Under the pieces are notes generated by a model. The model was not told the origin of the DNA, ran no database searches, and saw nothing but the letters and a program-made list of their open reading frames with translations. This document shows, piece by piece, positions 24,162-32,205 of a stretch of 51,701 nt of DNA; position 1 is the stretch's first letter, and each line of letters starts with the position of its first letter. Source of the DNA: an uncultured Eubacteriales bacterium (GTDB taxonomy: Bacteria; Bacillota; Clostridia; Oscillospirales; Oscillospiraceae); contig URAZ01000024.1 of assembly GCA_900545925.1 (NCBI GenBank), positions 1 to 51,701 of the forward strand, written 5' to 3'. The position numbers and the translations under genes were made by a program.

Positions 24162-25361
24162 ATGAAAAAGATGAAAAGAGTACTCGCACTGGCCCTGGCA
24201 TTGACGCTTTGCCTCGGTCTGGCGGCAACCGTGTTTGCGGCGCTGCCCAGCTATGATGTAATCGCAAGTCGGATGAGCATGAGCGACAGTCTGAATGAGA
24301 ATGACGACATACTTGTTGCTGGTAATTTGAAGTGGATCTGGTATCTGGATATTGAAAAAAGTGCAAAGAATACATCTGAGTTGCACTACCGCAGGGTCAT
24401 CAATGATGATACGAAGATGACCGTTTCCAATCTCAGTCCGGCGGATTGTAGCGACGTGCTCTTTGTGTATGTCGTAGCGCTCAGCAAAGATAACGACGGA
24501 AGTTATATCTCAGTGGAAACTGACGCAAACGGAAACCCAGTTCGTCAGTTTGCATATACGGCCAGTGGTTGGAAGACCGTCGCGCCCAGTGGAAACTTCT
24601 CTCATACAAACATTACGTCCGAATACTATGGGATCCCCGCCGGGAAAGAAGTGTCATTTACCTGCGCTGAACTGCGGGCACTGATTGATTCTAGCATAGA
24701 GAATCCTATGTTTCTCATAAATGTATTTTATGCCTCTCCGGACGGAAATAATGGATATGATATCTGCCAGATTCCGACGTTATTTGCATATGAAGCAAAT
24801 AACAAACTCGCGGCTGAACTCAAGGGTCAAAAATATGAGGAACCTGCCGATTCCAGCAACCCCTTCACCGACGTTCCGGCAGATGCCTATTATCACGATG
24901 CCGTTCTCTGGGCGCTTGACAAAAACGTCACTACCGGCACGAGCAAGACTACGTTCTCGCCCAGCGCAACCTGCACGCGCGGACAGGTCGTGACCTTCCT
25001 CTGGCGTGCCATGGGCTGCCCGGAACCTGCTTCGACGGAGAATCCGTTTACCGATGTAACAGAGTCGGACTATTTCTATAAGGCCGTTCTCTGGGCCGTG
25101 GAAAAGGGTGTGACCAACGGTACGACCGACACGACCTTCGGTCCCAACGGAACCTGCACCAGCGCCCACGTCGTCACATTCCTCTGGCGCGCCAACGGCA
25201 AGCCTGCAGCGAATACGGATGGCACGAATTACTATGACGAGGCTGTCGCATGGGCCAACTCTCAGAAACTGCTCGACGGCACGGCAGTTCCCTTCGCGCC
25301 GGACAACCTGTCGCCCAGGGCCGATATTGTGACGTATCTCTATCGCGTTCTAGGAAAATAA
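24162..25361 (+). CDS. S-layer homology (SLH) domain surface protein
   Basis: A 399-residue secreted protein. It has a signal peptide ('RVLALALALTLCLGLAATVFA', cleavage near AALPS), an unrecognised domain of about 220 residues, and three C-terminal SLH repeats. The first begins 'NPFTDVPADAYYHDAVLWA', the second 'NPFTDVTESDYFYKAVLWA', and the third is shorter and less regular. Each carries a TF-x-P segment and a 'VTFLWR'-like end. SLH repeats bind pyruvylated wall polymer, and csaB lies 4 kb upstream. ATG 24162 follows AGAAAGGAT. It is a single-gene unit bracketed by two similar hairpins. The N-terminal domain function is unknown. Confidence 0.9.
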   Translation: MKKMKRVLALALALTLCLGLAATVFAALPSYDVIASRMSMSDSLNENDDILVAGNLKWIWYLDIEKSAKNTSELHYRRVINDDTKMTVSNLSPADCSDVLFVYVVALSKDNDGSYISVETDANGNPVRQFAYTASGWKTVAPSGNFSHTNITSEYYGIPAGKEVSFTCAELRALIDSSIENPMFLINVFYASPDGNNGYDICQIPTLFAYEANNKLAAELKGQKYEEPADSSNPFTDVPADAYYHDAVLWALDKNVTTGTSKTTFSPSATCTRGQVVTFLWRAMGCPEPASTENPFTDVTESDYFYKAVLWAVEKGVTNGTTDTTFGPNGTCTSAHVVTFLWRANGKPAANTDGTNYYDEAVAWANSQKLLDGTAVPFAPDNLSPRADIVTYLYRVLGK

Positions 25362-25382
25362 AGCTTGATCCCCCTTTACAAA

Positions 25383-25418
25383 GCAGCGCGCATCCCTCTC
25401 AAGCGGGATGCGCGCTGC
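25383..25418 (+). terminator. Hairpin after the SLH gene, related to the one after pcp
   Basis: GCAGCGCGCATCCC (25383-25396) and GGGATGCGCGCTGC (25405-25418), a perfect 14-base stem with ATTTATTTG after it. The stem core matches the terminator at 23942-23988. Confidence 0.8.
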
Positions 25419-25456
25419 ATTTATTTGCCTGAAAACAGTCTGACGTGGCGTGGTAC

Positions 25457-25678
25457 TCAATGAGTTACCATATGGCTAAGAAGATGGGATTGCGCGATTC
25501 GGAAAGACTGCTCGAGTTTTTTGAAAGCACGATATTCTTTGGGAGAATATCCTGTTTTCTCACGAAAACGTTTTCCAAAGTTGCTCATTTGATGGAATCC
25601 AACCATCGAGGATATTTCGCTGATAGGTGCATCTGTTTTCTTCAGAAACTCGGCTGCTTTGGACAGGCAAACCTCCAT
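25457..25678 (-). pseudogene. AraC-family regulator, C-terminal fragment
   Basis: About 73 residues match the second helix-turn-helix of AraC proteins: 'ISEISSMVGFHQMSNFGKRF' and 'REKTGYSPKEYR'. The first HTH and the ligand domain are missing. The apparent ATG is internal to the family alignment and has no ribosome binding site. The fragment abuts an MFS transporter stub on the other strand at about 25680. Non-functional. Confidence 0.7.
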
Positions 25679-25689
25679 GCACAGGAATT

Positions 25690-25885
25690 ATCAGACAGCG
25701 CTGACGAAGTTAAAGCGACGATTTCGACCGGACTTTCCGTGAATCATCTCATTACGATTCTGATTGCCCTGTTTGACGGCTGGATTTGGAAGACGTTGGG
25801 GATTGAAACGCTGTTTGTGCTGTCAGCGGTTCTGGGACTTTGCAATAGCGCCTATGCAGCATCGATTAAAATCAAACGGGAATAA
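25690..25885 (+). pseudogene. MFS transporter, C-terminal fragment
   Basis: About 65 residues, 'EVKATISTGLSVNHLITILI' followed by 'LFVLSAVLGLCNSAYAASI', form the last two hydrophobic segments of a major facilitator transporter. The first ten segments are missing. The open frame extends upstream to 25445 only by reading antisense through the araC stub. No start signal is present. Non-functional. Confidence 0.6.
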
Positions 25886-25911
25886 GTGCGGTTCTGTATG
25901 CGAGACAGCTG

Positions 25912-26574
25912 TCATACCTTCAAAATAAAATGACTTTTGTGAAAGTCGAGAAGCTCCTCGTTTCGCATTTTTCCAAGTTCTAACGACAGTCCGCTGCGCT
26001 CAACACCAAGATAATCTGCAAGCTGCTGTCTGGAAAAGGGGATATCAAATTCATATGCTCCGAGTTTCTGGGCCTCGGCGGAAAAATAGGACATCAGCTT
26101 TGCTCGCGTCGTGCGCTGTCCCATGTGCGTGAGTTTTTCACTGAAATGCAGATTTTTCTCAGCCAGTTCACCAAGCAGGTTTCGGATGATTCGGCTGTGG
26201 TGTGAACAGGCAGACGAACAGACATTCAGAATCCGCTTTACAGGCAGGAACATAGCGGTAACAGGCGTCTTTGCGATAACACTCGCATTCAGCAAAGAGC
26301 CAGGCACACAGGCAAACGCAGTGGCGAAGGTTTGTCCCGGTCCTGCTTTGGAAAGAATATTGCGGTTTCCCCAAATATCCTCCTGTACAATTAAAACATT
26401 TCCTGATCGCACAAGCCCGATCGATTCTGCCGTATCACCGGCGCGCAGCACGAAGGCTCCTTTCGGAAAGTTTTTATTTTCAGCCTTAAGACAGGTTTGC
26501 ATAGAAGAAAATTCCTGCTCTGAAATTCCAGAAAAAAGCAGAGAAGAGCGGATAACGGAAAAGAATTCTTTCAT
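25912..26574 (-). CDS. Crp/Fnr-family transcriptional regulator (HcpR-like by position)
   Basis: A 220-residue regulator with an N-terminal cyclic-nucleotide-binding-like beta barrel ('FVLRAGDTAESIGLVRSGNV') and a C-terminal winged helix ('FSRQQLADYLGVERSGLSLE'). Cys residues occur mid-protein ('CSSACSHH'), but an FNR-type four-Cys cluster is not obvious. It diverges from hcp, the arrangement seen for nitrosative-stress regulators of the HcpR/NsrR type. I chose ATG 26574 with AGAGGC upstream; a GTG at 26607 would make the FNR-like palindrome at 26588-26601 coding, which argues against it. The effector (NO, heme or other) is unknown. Confidence 0.85.
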   Translation of the reverse strand: MKEFFSVIRSSLLFSGISEQEFSSMQTCLKAENKNFPKGAFVLRAGDTAESIGLVRSGNVLIVQEDIWGNRNILSKAGPGQTFATAFACVPGSLLNASVIAKTPVTAMFLPVKRILNVCSSACSHHSRIIRNLLGELAEKNLHFSEKLTHMGQRTTRAKLMSYFSAEAQKLGAYEFDIPFSRQQLADYLGVERSGLSLELGKMRNEELLDFHKSHFILKV

Positions 26575-26587
26575 AAAAGCCTCTTTC

Positions 26588-26601
26588 GTTGAAAATTCAA
26601 C
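26588..26601. promoter_or_regulatory. FNR-like palindrome between the regulator and hcp
   Basis: GTTGAA-AA-TTCAAC is a perfect inverted repeat with Crp/Fnr-like half-sites. It touches the hcp -35 box and lies just upstream of the regulator start, so it could serve both genes. Confidence 0.6.
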
Positions 26602-26629
26602 AGACACGTTTGCTTTATTCTATTATAAT
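26601..26629 (+). promoter_or_regulatory. Putative hcp promoter
   Basis: TATAAT (26624-26629) with a poor -35 CAGACA (26601-26606) at 17 bases. A weak -35 next to a palindrome fits an activator-dependent promoter. Confidence 0.55.
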
Positions 26630-26676
26630 ACGGGTGTAAACGCAAGGACCCGAATCATGAAAGTGAGGATCACAAA

Positions 26677-28272
26677 ATGGAGCATACGATGTTTTGTTTT
26701 CAGTGCGAGCAGACAGCGGGCTGCACCGGCTGCACGGGAAGGGCGGGCGTGTGCGGCAAGAGCGCCGGTACGGCGAAGCTGCAGGATGAACTGACGGGCG
26801 CGCTCATTGGGCTGGCCCGCGCGACGGACAACGCGCCCGGCGTGAACGAGGACACATGGCAGCTTCTCATCGAAGGGCTGTTCACGACCGTCACCAACGT
26901 GAACTTTCACGATGAGACCATCCGCGCGATGATCAGCCGCGTGCACGCGGAAAAATCGCGGCTCGTGCCGGGCTGCGCGGCCTGTGCTGCCGCCTGCGGG
27001 CGCACCAGCGACTATGACATGGCCCAGCTCTGGGACGCGCAGGAGGATATCCGCAGTCTAAAGTCGCTCGTTCTCTTCGGCGTGCGCGGGATGGCCGCGT
27101 ATGCGCACCACGCAATGGTGCTGGGCTATACCGATGAAACGGTGAACCGGTTCTTTGCCAAGGCGCTCTTCGCCGTGGGCGAGGATTGGGACATGGAGCA
27201 GCTGCTGCCCATCGTGATGGAGGTCGGCGAGAAAAACCTCCGGTGCATGGCGCTTTTGGATAGGGCCAACACCGAAAGCTACGGTACGCCCGTGCCGGTC
27301 ACGGTTCCGTTGACCGTGGAAAAGGGGCCGTTCATCGTTATTTCCGGCCACGATCTGCACGATCTGAAACTGCTGCTGGAGCAGACCGAGGGCAGGGGAA
27401 TCAACATTTACACGCACGGCGAAATGCTTCCCGCACACGGCTATCCGGAACTGAAAAAATACCCGCACCTCAAAGGCAATTTCGGCACGGCATGGCAGAA
27501 CCAGCAGAAGGAATTCGCGGCGATTCCTGCGCCGGTGCTCTTTACCACCAACTGTCTGATGCCGCCCAAGGCCAGCTACGCGGACCGCGTGTTTACCACG
27601 TCAGTAGTATCTTACCCCGAACTCGTCCACATCGGCGAGGAAAAGGACTTCACACCCGTCATCGAAAAGGCTTTGGAACTTGGCGGTTACTCCGAGGACA
27701 AGCCCTTTACCGGCATCAACGGCGGTAGCACGCTCATGACCGGCTTTGCGCGCGGCGCGGTGCTCGGTGCGGCAGAGCAGGTCATCGAGGCAGTCAAGTC
27801 CGGCGCGATCCGGCATTTCTTCCTTGTCGCGGGCTGTGATGGGGCGCGCCCCGGCCGCAATTACTATACTGAGTTTGTAAAACAGACGCCTGCTGACACC
27901 GTCATTCTGACGCTTGCCTGCGGCAAGTACCGCTTCAACGATCTTGATCTCGGCACGATTGGCGGCCTGCCGCGTCTGATGGACATCGGCCAGTGCAACG
28001 ACGCCTACAGCGCCATTCAGATCGCCCTTGCGCTTGCCGACGCGTTCGGCTGTGGTGTGAATGAACTGCCGCTTTCCATGGTGCTCTCGTGGTACGAGCA
28101 GAAGGCGGTCTGCATCCTGCTGACGCTGCTGCATCTGGGCATCAAGAATGTCCGTCTTGGCCCCACGCTTCCGGCGTTCCTTTCGCCCAACGTGCTGCGC
28201 TATCTTGTGGAGAACTTCGGCATTGCCCCTATCACCACGCCGGAGGAAGATCTGAATCAGCTTCTGAAGTAA
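26677..28272 (+). CDS. hcp: Hydroxylamine reductase / hybrid cluster protein
   Basis: A 531-residue Hcp. The N-terminal cluster cysteines lie in 'CFQCEQTAGCTGCTG' with a further 'GVCGKS'. The hybrid-cluster region shows 'GHDLHDLKLLLEQTEG', 'IYTHGEMLPAHGYP', 'TTNCLMPP', 'VAGCDGARPGRNYY' and 'LACGKYRFN'. Hcp handles nitric oxide or hydroxylamine under anaerobic nitrosative stress. Length matches the family (about 530-550). The divergent Crp/Fnr gene and the palindrome between them indicate induction by that regulator. A strong terminator follows. Confidence 0.97.
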   Translation: MEHTMFCFQCEQTAGCTGCTGRAGVCGKSAGTAKLQDELTGALIGLARATDNAPGVNEDTWQLLIEGLFTTVTNVNFHDETIRAMISRVHAEKSRLVPGCAACAAACGRTSDYDMAQLWDAQEDIRSLKSLVLFGVRGMAAYAHHAMVLGYTDETVNRFFAKALFAVGEDWDMEQLLPIVMEVGEKNLRCMALLDRANTESYGTPVPVTVPLTVEKGPFIVISGHDLHDLKLLLEQTEGRGINIYTHGEMLPAHGYPELKKYPHLKGNFGTAWQNQQKEFAAIPAPVLFTTNCLMPPKASYADRVFTTSVVSYPELVHIGEEKDFTPVIEKALELGGYSEDKPFTGINGGSTLMTGFARGAVLGAAEQVIEAVKSGAIRHFFLVAGCDGARPGRNYYTEFVKQTPADTVILTLACGKYRFNDLDLGTIGGLPRLMDIGQCNDAYSAIQIALALADAFGCGVNELPLSMVLSWYEQKAVCILLTLLHLGIKNVRLGPTLPAFLSPNVLRYLVENFGIAPITTPEEDLNQLLK

Positions 28273-28317
28273 CAGCGCACCACAGACTCGATGTTCTTCT
28301 AACAGACATTTTTATAC

Positions 28318-28360
28318 AACAATGCTGCAAGTCCTCAAAAAGGCTTGCAGCATTGTTTTG
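28318..28360 (+). terminator. Intrinsic terminator of hcp
   Basis: CAATGCTGCAAG (28320-28331) pairs with CTTGCAGCATTG (28344-28355), extended by AA/TT, followed by TTTTG. Confidence 0.9.
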
Positions 28361-28509
28361 TTTGTGTCTTTGTCAACTGACGCTACGGTCAAATCAGAAA
28401 ACAAAATCGTAACTAAATAAAATGGCTGCGATTTTGAACAAAGAAAGACCTTTGTTGTCGAGGTGGATGCGCCTGTGCGGCCACCTGACATCCAAAGGCC
28501 ATTTTTGAG

Positions 28510-28586
28510 TGGCACCCCAGACTGGGCTCGAACCAGCGGCGTTCCGCTTAGGAGGCGGACCCTCTATCCAACTGAGGTACTGGGGC
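28510..28586 (-). tRNA. tRNA-Arg (anticodon CCT)
   Basis: A cloverleaf on the minus strand: acceptor GCCCCAG with CTGGGGT (one G-U pair), discriminator G, CCA encoded (28510-28512). The anticodon stem TCCGC/GCGGA closes the loop CTCCTAA with anticodon CCT. The T arm contains GGTTCGAGCCC. tRNA-Arg(CCT) genes are frequent integration sites. The stretch between the hcp terminator and this tRNA holds only small AT-rich hairpins and no gene. Confidence 0.95.
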
Positions 28587-28601
28587 ATTTCAAGTAGTGT
28601 T

Positions 28602-28630
28602 ATTTTACAATGTGTCGGTGGGTTTGTCAA
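28602..28630 (-). promoter_or_regulatory. Promoter of tRNA-Arg
   Basis: TTGACA (28625-28630), 17 bases, TAAAAT (28602-28607) on the minus strand. Confidence 0.85.
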
Positions 28631-28685
28631 GAAGATGGCATACCAGGAGCGGACAAACAATAGACTTGGATTGGGGGGTGAGTGA

Positions 28686-29663
28686 ATGGAAAACGAGATT
28701 CTGCGCATCCTTCCGCAGACGGTACGCGCGGTGCTGCTCCATACACCGGAATCACGGATAGAAGAACTTAGACTGCGTGTAGGGCAGAAGCCGTCCGTCC
28801 TGTATGCAGGCTGCGAACAGATACTGAATGCCGGAGGCGTTCTGACGCAGAATGAACTTCAACAGGTTCTTCTGAACGCTTCCGCGCAATCACAGTACGC
28901 TGTACAGGAGCAGCTGCGAAACGGCTATCTCAGCCTGCCGGGCGGATACCGGATCGGTGTCTGTGGTAGCACAGTTGTGCAGAACGGCTGCATAACCGGA
29001 ATCCGGGAAATTTCATCCATTGCGCTCCGCGTTCCGCACGACATCCGGCAACCGCCAGAGCGGCTGCTTCCGTATCTGCAGGAATCCTGTCTGCTTGCCG
29101 GTGCACCCGGAAGCGGGAAAACAACGCTATTGCGCAGCTGCATCCGAACGCTTTCAGATGTCGGACAGCGCGTGGCCGTTGTGGATGAACGGCAGGAACT
29201 GTCTGGAGCGGTGCATGGTGTGCCGCAGTTTGATCTTGGGCCGCGTACGGACGTGCTCTCTGGCTGTCCGAAAGGCGATGGGATGCTCATGCTGCTGCGT
29301 AGCATGAACCCGCAGTGGATTGCAGTTGACGAAATCACGCAGCCAGAGGACATTATGGCGCTCCGGCAGGCGGGCAGTTGCGGCGTCAAACTGATTGCAA
29401 CGATCCACGCTGGCTCTGCAGAGGAGTTGAAAAACAAACCACTCTGCCGGAAATTGTTTTCCTTGGGGATTTTTCGGCAGGTGCTTTATCTGGACAAGAA
29501 CAGAGCGTTTCACGCGGAAAGGATCCAACATGCTGAAACTGATCGGATTAAGCCTGATTCTGACAGCCTCCGGCGCGGTCGGCGCCGGATTAGCCGGGAC
29601 GGTGAGGCGGCAGCAGGCGCAGACGCTTGCGCTGATCGATGCGTTGCTGCGTATCCGGCATGA
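28686..29663 (+). CDS. spoIIIAA: Stage III sporulation protein AA (ATPase)
   Basis: The mother-cell ATPase of the SpoIIIA-SpoIIQ channel, related to secretion ATPases. Walker A is 'LLAGAPGSGKTTLLRS', Walker B-like 'VAVVDERQEL', and 'GVKLIATIHAGS' the later motif. The domain reads normally to 'IFRQVLYLDKNRAFHAERI', where relatives end. It then continues about 44 Arg- and Ala-rich residues that overlap spoIIIAB by 134 bases. In the third frame an ATGCTGA stop-start junction remains at 29530-29536, so a one-base loss near 29525 probably extended the protein. The core ATPase is intact and likely still works. Confidence 0.9.
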   Translation: MENEILRILPQTVRAVLLHTPESRIEELRLRVGQKPSVLYAGCEQILNAGGVLTQNELQQVLLNASAQSQYAVQEQLRNGYLSLPGGYRIGVCGSTVVQNGCITGIREISSIALRVPHDIRQPPERLLPYLQESCLLAGAPGSGKTTLLRSCIRTLSDVGQRVAVVDERQELSGAVHGVPQFDLGPRTDVLSGCPKGDGMLMLLRSMNPQWIAVDEITQPEDIMALRQAGSCGVKLIATIHAGSAEELKNKPLCRKLFSLGIFRQVLYLDKNRAFHAERIQHAETDRIKPDSDSLRRGRRRISRDGEAAAGADACADRCVAAYPA

Positions 29664-30045
29664 ACTGCTATACAGGCTGACGCCACTGCCGGAAATCTTC
29701 ACTGTGCTCAGCGGCAGCCGGAACCGCGAGATCGCGGACTTCTTTTCTCAGCTTGCGTCCATGCTGTCCTCTATGCAGGCTTGCACGGTCAGCTATGCCT
29801 GCCGTAAGGCGTTTGCACAGACGCGCGGGCTGTGCCTTTCTTCTGCGGCGCAGGACACGCTCCTAAGTCTGTTCGATTCGCTCGGAAAGTATGATACGGA
29901 GGGGAGCGTACAGGCAATCGATCTGGCGCTGTCCCGTCTTCGAGAGGAGGCAAAGGCGCTGCAAAGCGGTGCGGCAGCGCGATGCAGAACCTATCTGACG
30001 CTGGGGATCTGCACGGGCCTGGCAATGGCGGTGATCCTGATCTGA
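29530..30045 (+). CDS. spoIIIAB: Stage III sporulation protein AB
   Basis: A 171-residue protein with an N-terminal transmembrane helix ('LIGLSLILTASGAVGAGLAG'), a helical cytosolic body and a C-terminal hydrophobic segment. 'QTLALIDALLRIRHELLYRLTPLPEIF' matches SpoIIIAB, which resembles type II secretion GspF-like proteins. It is part of the channel between mother cell and forespore. Its start lies inside the extended tail of spoIIIAA. spoIIIAC begins one base after its stop. Confidence 0.93.
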   Translation: MLKLIGLSLILTASGAVGAGLAGTVRRQQAQTLALIDALLRIRHELLYRLTPLPEIFTVLSGSRNREIADFFSQLASMLSSMQACTVSYACRKAFAQTRGLCLSSAAQDTLLSLFDSLGKYDTEGSVQAIDLALSRLREEAKALQSGAAARCRTYLTLGICTGLAMAVILI

Positions 30046-30046
30046 T

Positions 30047-30241
30047 ATGGATATTGATCTGATTTTTAAGATTGCTGCTGTCGGGATCATTGTCTCCATT
30101 CTCAATCAGGTCCTTGTGCGTTCAGGGCGGGAGGAGCAGGCGACCATGACCTCGCTGGCAGCGCTGGTTGTTGTGCTGATGATTGTTGTGCAGCGCATCG
30201 CTGAACTGTTTGACATGGTCAAAACACTGTTTGAATTCTGA
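30047..30241 (+). CDS. spoIIIAC: Stage III sporulation protein AC
   Basis: A 64-residue protein with two transmembrane helices ('IDLIFKIAAVGIIVSILNQV' and 'SLAALVVVLMIVVQRIAELF'), the usual size and topology of SpoIIIAC. Its stop overlaps the spoIIIAD start (TGATG). It forms the membrane part of the SpoIIIA complex with SpoIIIAD and SpoIIIAE. The order AA-AB-AC-AD confirms the call. Confidence 0.94.
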   Translation: MDIDLIFKIAAVGIIVSILNQVLVRSGREEQATMTSLAALVVVLMIVVQRIAELFDMVKTLFEF

Positions 30242-30633
30242 TGGATACAGTTGGAAAACTGATCGCTGCGGTGCTTCTATGCAGTGTGATCTGCCTGCTT
30301 CTGAAAAAGCAGGCACCAGAGTTAACGTTATGTCTGTGTATGCTGCTGTGCGTGCTCTGCTTTTTAACGTCTCTTCCGTTTTTTTCTCCGGTTCTTGCTT
30401 TTTTTCACCGGCTTGCGGATATGGCCGGCCTGTCCGGGGCCGTGTTTGCGCCGCTTTTTAAAACAGCTGCCATAGGGATTCTCGCGCAGCTGGCAGGAAC
30501 GATCTGTCGGGACAGCGGCCAGCAGGCGCTGGCGCAGGCGGTCGAGATCTGCTGCGGCTTTGTCAGCTTCTATCTGGCACTGCCGCTTCTGGAACTGGTT
30601 CTGTCCCTGCTGCAAACGATGATCGGAGGCTGA
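30241..30633 (+). CDS. spoIIIAD: Stage III sporulation protein AD
   Basis: A 130-residue membrane protein with three to four hydrophobic segments. The conserved stretch 'FKTAAIGILAQLAGTICRDSG' and 'ALAQAVEICCGFVSFYLALP' is typical of SpoIIIAD, a membrane component of the feeding-tube channel. It overlaps spoIIIAC by one base and is followed by spoIIIAE after one base. Length agrees with the family (about 130). Confidence 0.95.
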   Translation: MDTVGKLIAAVLLCSVICLLLKKQAPELTLCLCMLLCVLCFLTSLPFFSPVLAFFHRLADMAGLSGAVFAPLFKTAAIGILAQLAGTICRDSGQQALAQAVEICCGFVSFYLALPLLELVLSLLQTMIGG

Positions 30634-30634
30634 T

Positions 30635-31729
30635 ATGCGGCGCTGTGTGATAGTTCTCTGTATTCTGGCCGCGCTGACAGTGCCTGTCCTTGCGATGGAC
30701 GTTCTGGAAGAGGAACGGCAGATTTTGAATGTGGACACGCTGACTGACGGCCTCCCGGATGATGCACAGGACGCACTGCGCGCGTACAGCCCTGCGGCGC
30801 GCACAGACCCAGGAGAAGCAATTCTTGCAATCATTAAATGGGCGTCCGGATTGTCAGTCAGTACGCTGCGCGAAGCTGTGCAGACGGCTTCCTTGCTGCT
30901 GTCGGCTGCGCTTATCTGCCAGCTTGTCCGGCAGAGCGTCCCGGACGACCGGCTGCATATTCAGGCCATGACGGGCGCGCTTGCCATCACGCTGCTGTTT
31001 GCAACGAATATTAAGAGCATGATCGGTCTAGCCGTTTCCGTGCTGGACGAAATGGAGGCATACTCCAAGCTGCTTCTTCCGGTGATGTGCGGCGCGGCTG
31101 CTGCGTCCGGGGCGCTGACGGGCGCAAGCACTCTGTATATGGGTTCTTCTCTCTTTTTTAGTCTGCTTACAACACTCGTCCGAAGCTTGATCGTTCCGCT
31201 CGTTTATGTGTTTGTTGGGCTTGCCGCGGCTGAATGTGCGCTGCCCAGCGGAAAGCTTGCAAGCGTCCGGCGGCTTTTGGGTTGGTGCATTGCAGCGCTG
31301 CTGAAGGGTGTGATGTATGTGTTTACAGCGTACCTGTCTTTAACAGGTCTACTGTCCGGAAGCAGTGACGAGGCGGCGATAAATGCGGCAAAGTCAACGC
31401 TGTCCGCTGCAATCCCAGTCGTGGGAGGCATTGCCTCCGACGCGTCTGAGGCTGTGCTGCAAAGTGCGAAGCTTTTGCGTGCGACGGCGGGGACATTCGG
31501 GATTATGGCGGTTCTTGCGCTGGCGCTGGTTCCGTTTTTTAAAATCACAATATGCTATCTGACCATGAAGCTGACGGCCGCAATCGCTGGCTTTGCAGCA
31601 GGAAAGGAGCATGCCGCTTTGATTGACGCGCAGAGCAGCGCTATGGGCTATGTTCTCGGTATGACGGGGAGCGCTGCACTGATGCTTTTGTTCAGTACCT
31701 GCTGCTTTATGAAGGTGGCGTCGGGATGA
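30635..31729 (+). CDS. spoIIIAE: Stage III sporulation protein AE
   Basis: A 364-residue polytopic protein with an N-terminal signal-like segment ('VIVLCILAALTVPVLAM') and about eight hydrophobic helices. 'LDEMEAYSKLLLPVMCGAAA' and 'GGIASDASEAVLQSAKLLR' are conserved SpoIIIAE stretches. It is the largest membrane subunit of the SpoIIIA complex. Its stop overlaps the spoIIIAF start. Slightly shorter than the Bacillus protein (about 400) but complete at both ends. Confidence 0.95.
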   Translation: MRRCVIVLCILAALTVPVLAMDVLEEERQILNVDTLTDGLPDDAQDALRAYSPAARTDPGEAILAIIKWASGLSVSTLREAVQTASLLLSAALICQLVRQSVPDDRLHIQAMTGALAITLLFATNIKSMIGLAVSVLDEMEAYSKLLLPVMCGAAAASGALTGASTLYMGSSLFFSLLTTLVRSLIVPLVYVFVGLAAAECALPSGKLASVRRLLGWCIAALLKGVMYVFTAYLSLTGLLSGSSDEAAINAAKSTLSAAIPVVGGIASDASEAVLQSAKLLRATAGTFGIMAVLALALVPFFKITICYLTMKLTAAIAGFAAGKEHAALIDAQSSAMGYVLGMTGSAALMLLFSTCCFMKVASG

Positions 31730-32205
31730 TGGAGGCTGTGCGGGGATATCTGCTGCGGCTGACGGCTGGAGCGTTCTTGAGCGCAGGGCTGCTGTCGCTT
31801 ATACCAAAAGGCACATCGAAAAAAGCGGCAGCTGTTTTATGCGGACTTGTAATGCTGCTGCTTGCGCTCACACCGCTGGCTCAGCTTGATTATGAAGCAC
31901 TCTCGGAGACAATCAGCCGTTTGGAACTGGAAAAGGAGGAAGCAAGAACGGGAATCGAAATTCAGAATCAGGACCTTGTAGCCAGAATCATATCAGGCCG
32001 TGTGCAGGCATATATATTGGACAAAGCTGCTTCGCTGGGGCTTACGGTCACAGTCGAACTTGAGATGGAGACGCGGACGGCCACGCCATATCCGAAAGCT
32101 GTGACGATTCATGGTGAAGCAAATCCAGCACAGAAGCAGCAGCTTCAGCAGTATCTGGAGCAGACCTTCGCTATCCCGGTACAAAGGCAGGTATGGACAC
32201 CATGA
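31726..32205 (+). CDS. spoIIIAF: Stage III sporulation protein AF
   Basis: A 159-residue protein with two N-terminal transmembrane helices ('LTAGAFLSAGLLSLIP' and 'AAVLCGLVMLLLALTPLAQL') and a soluble domain that carries a ring-building fold in this family. It begins at an ATGA overlap with spoIIIAE; ATG 31729 is equally possible. The C-terminal beta-strand pattern 'LTVTVELEMETRTATPYPKA' fits. Part of the intermembrane channel. Confidence 0.9.
   Translation: MMEAVRGYLLRLTAGAFLSAGLLSLIPKGTSKKAAAVLCGLVMLLLALTPLAQLDYEALSETISRLELEKEEARTGIEIQNQDLVARIISGRVQAYILDKAASLGLTVTVELEMETRTATPYPKAVTIHGEANPAQKQQLQQYLEQTFAIPVQRQVWTP

Noticed and set aside
25680..25715. A plus-strand stretch that could be read as an AraC-like 'YQTALTKL' segment, hinting at an inversion at the araC/MFS scar
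   Set aside because: Only about eight residues match, and the other frame continues as a good MFS C-terminus; chance is more likely.
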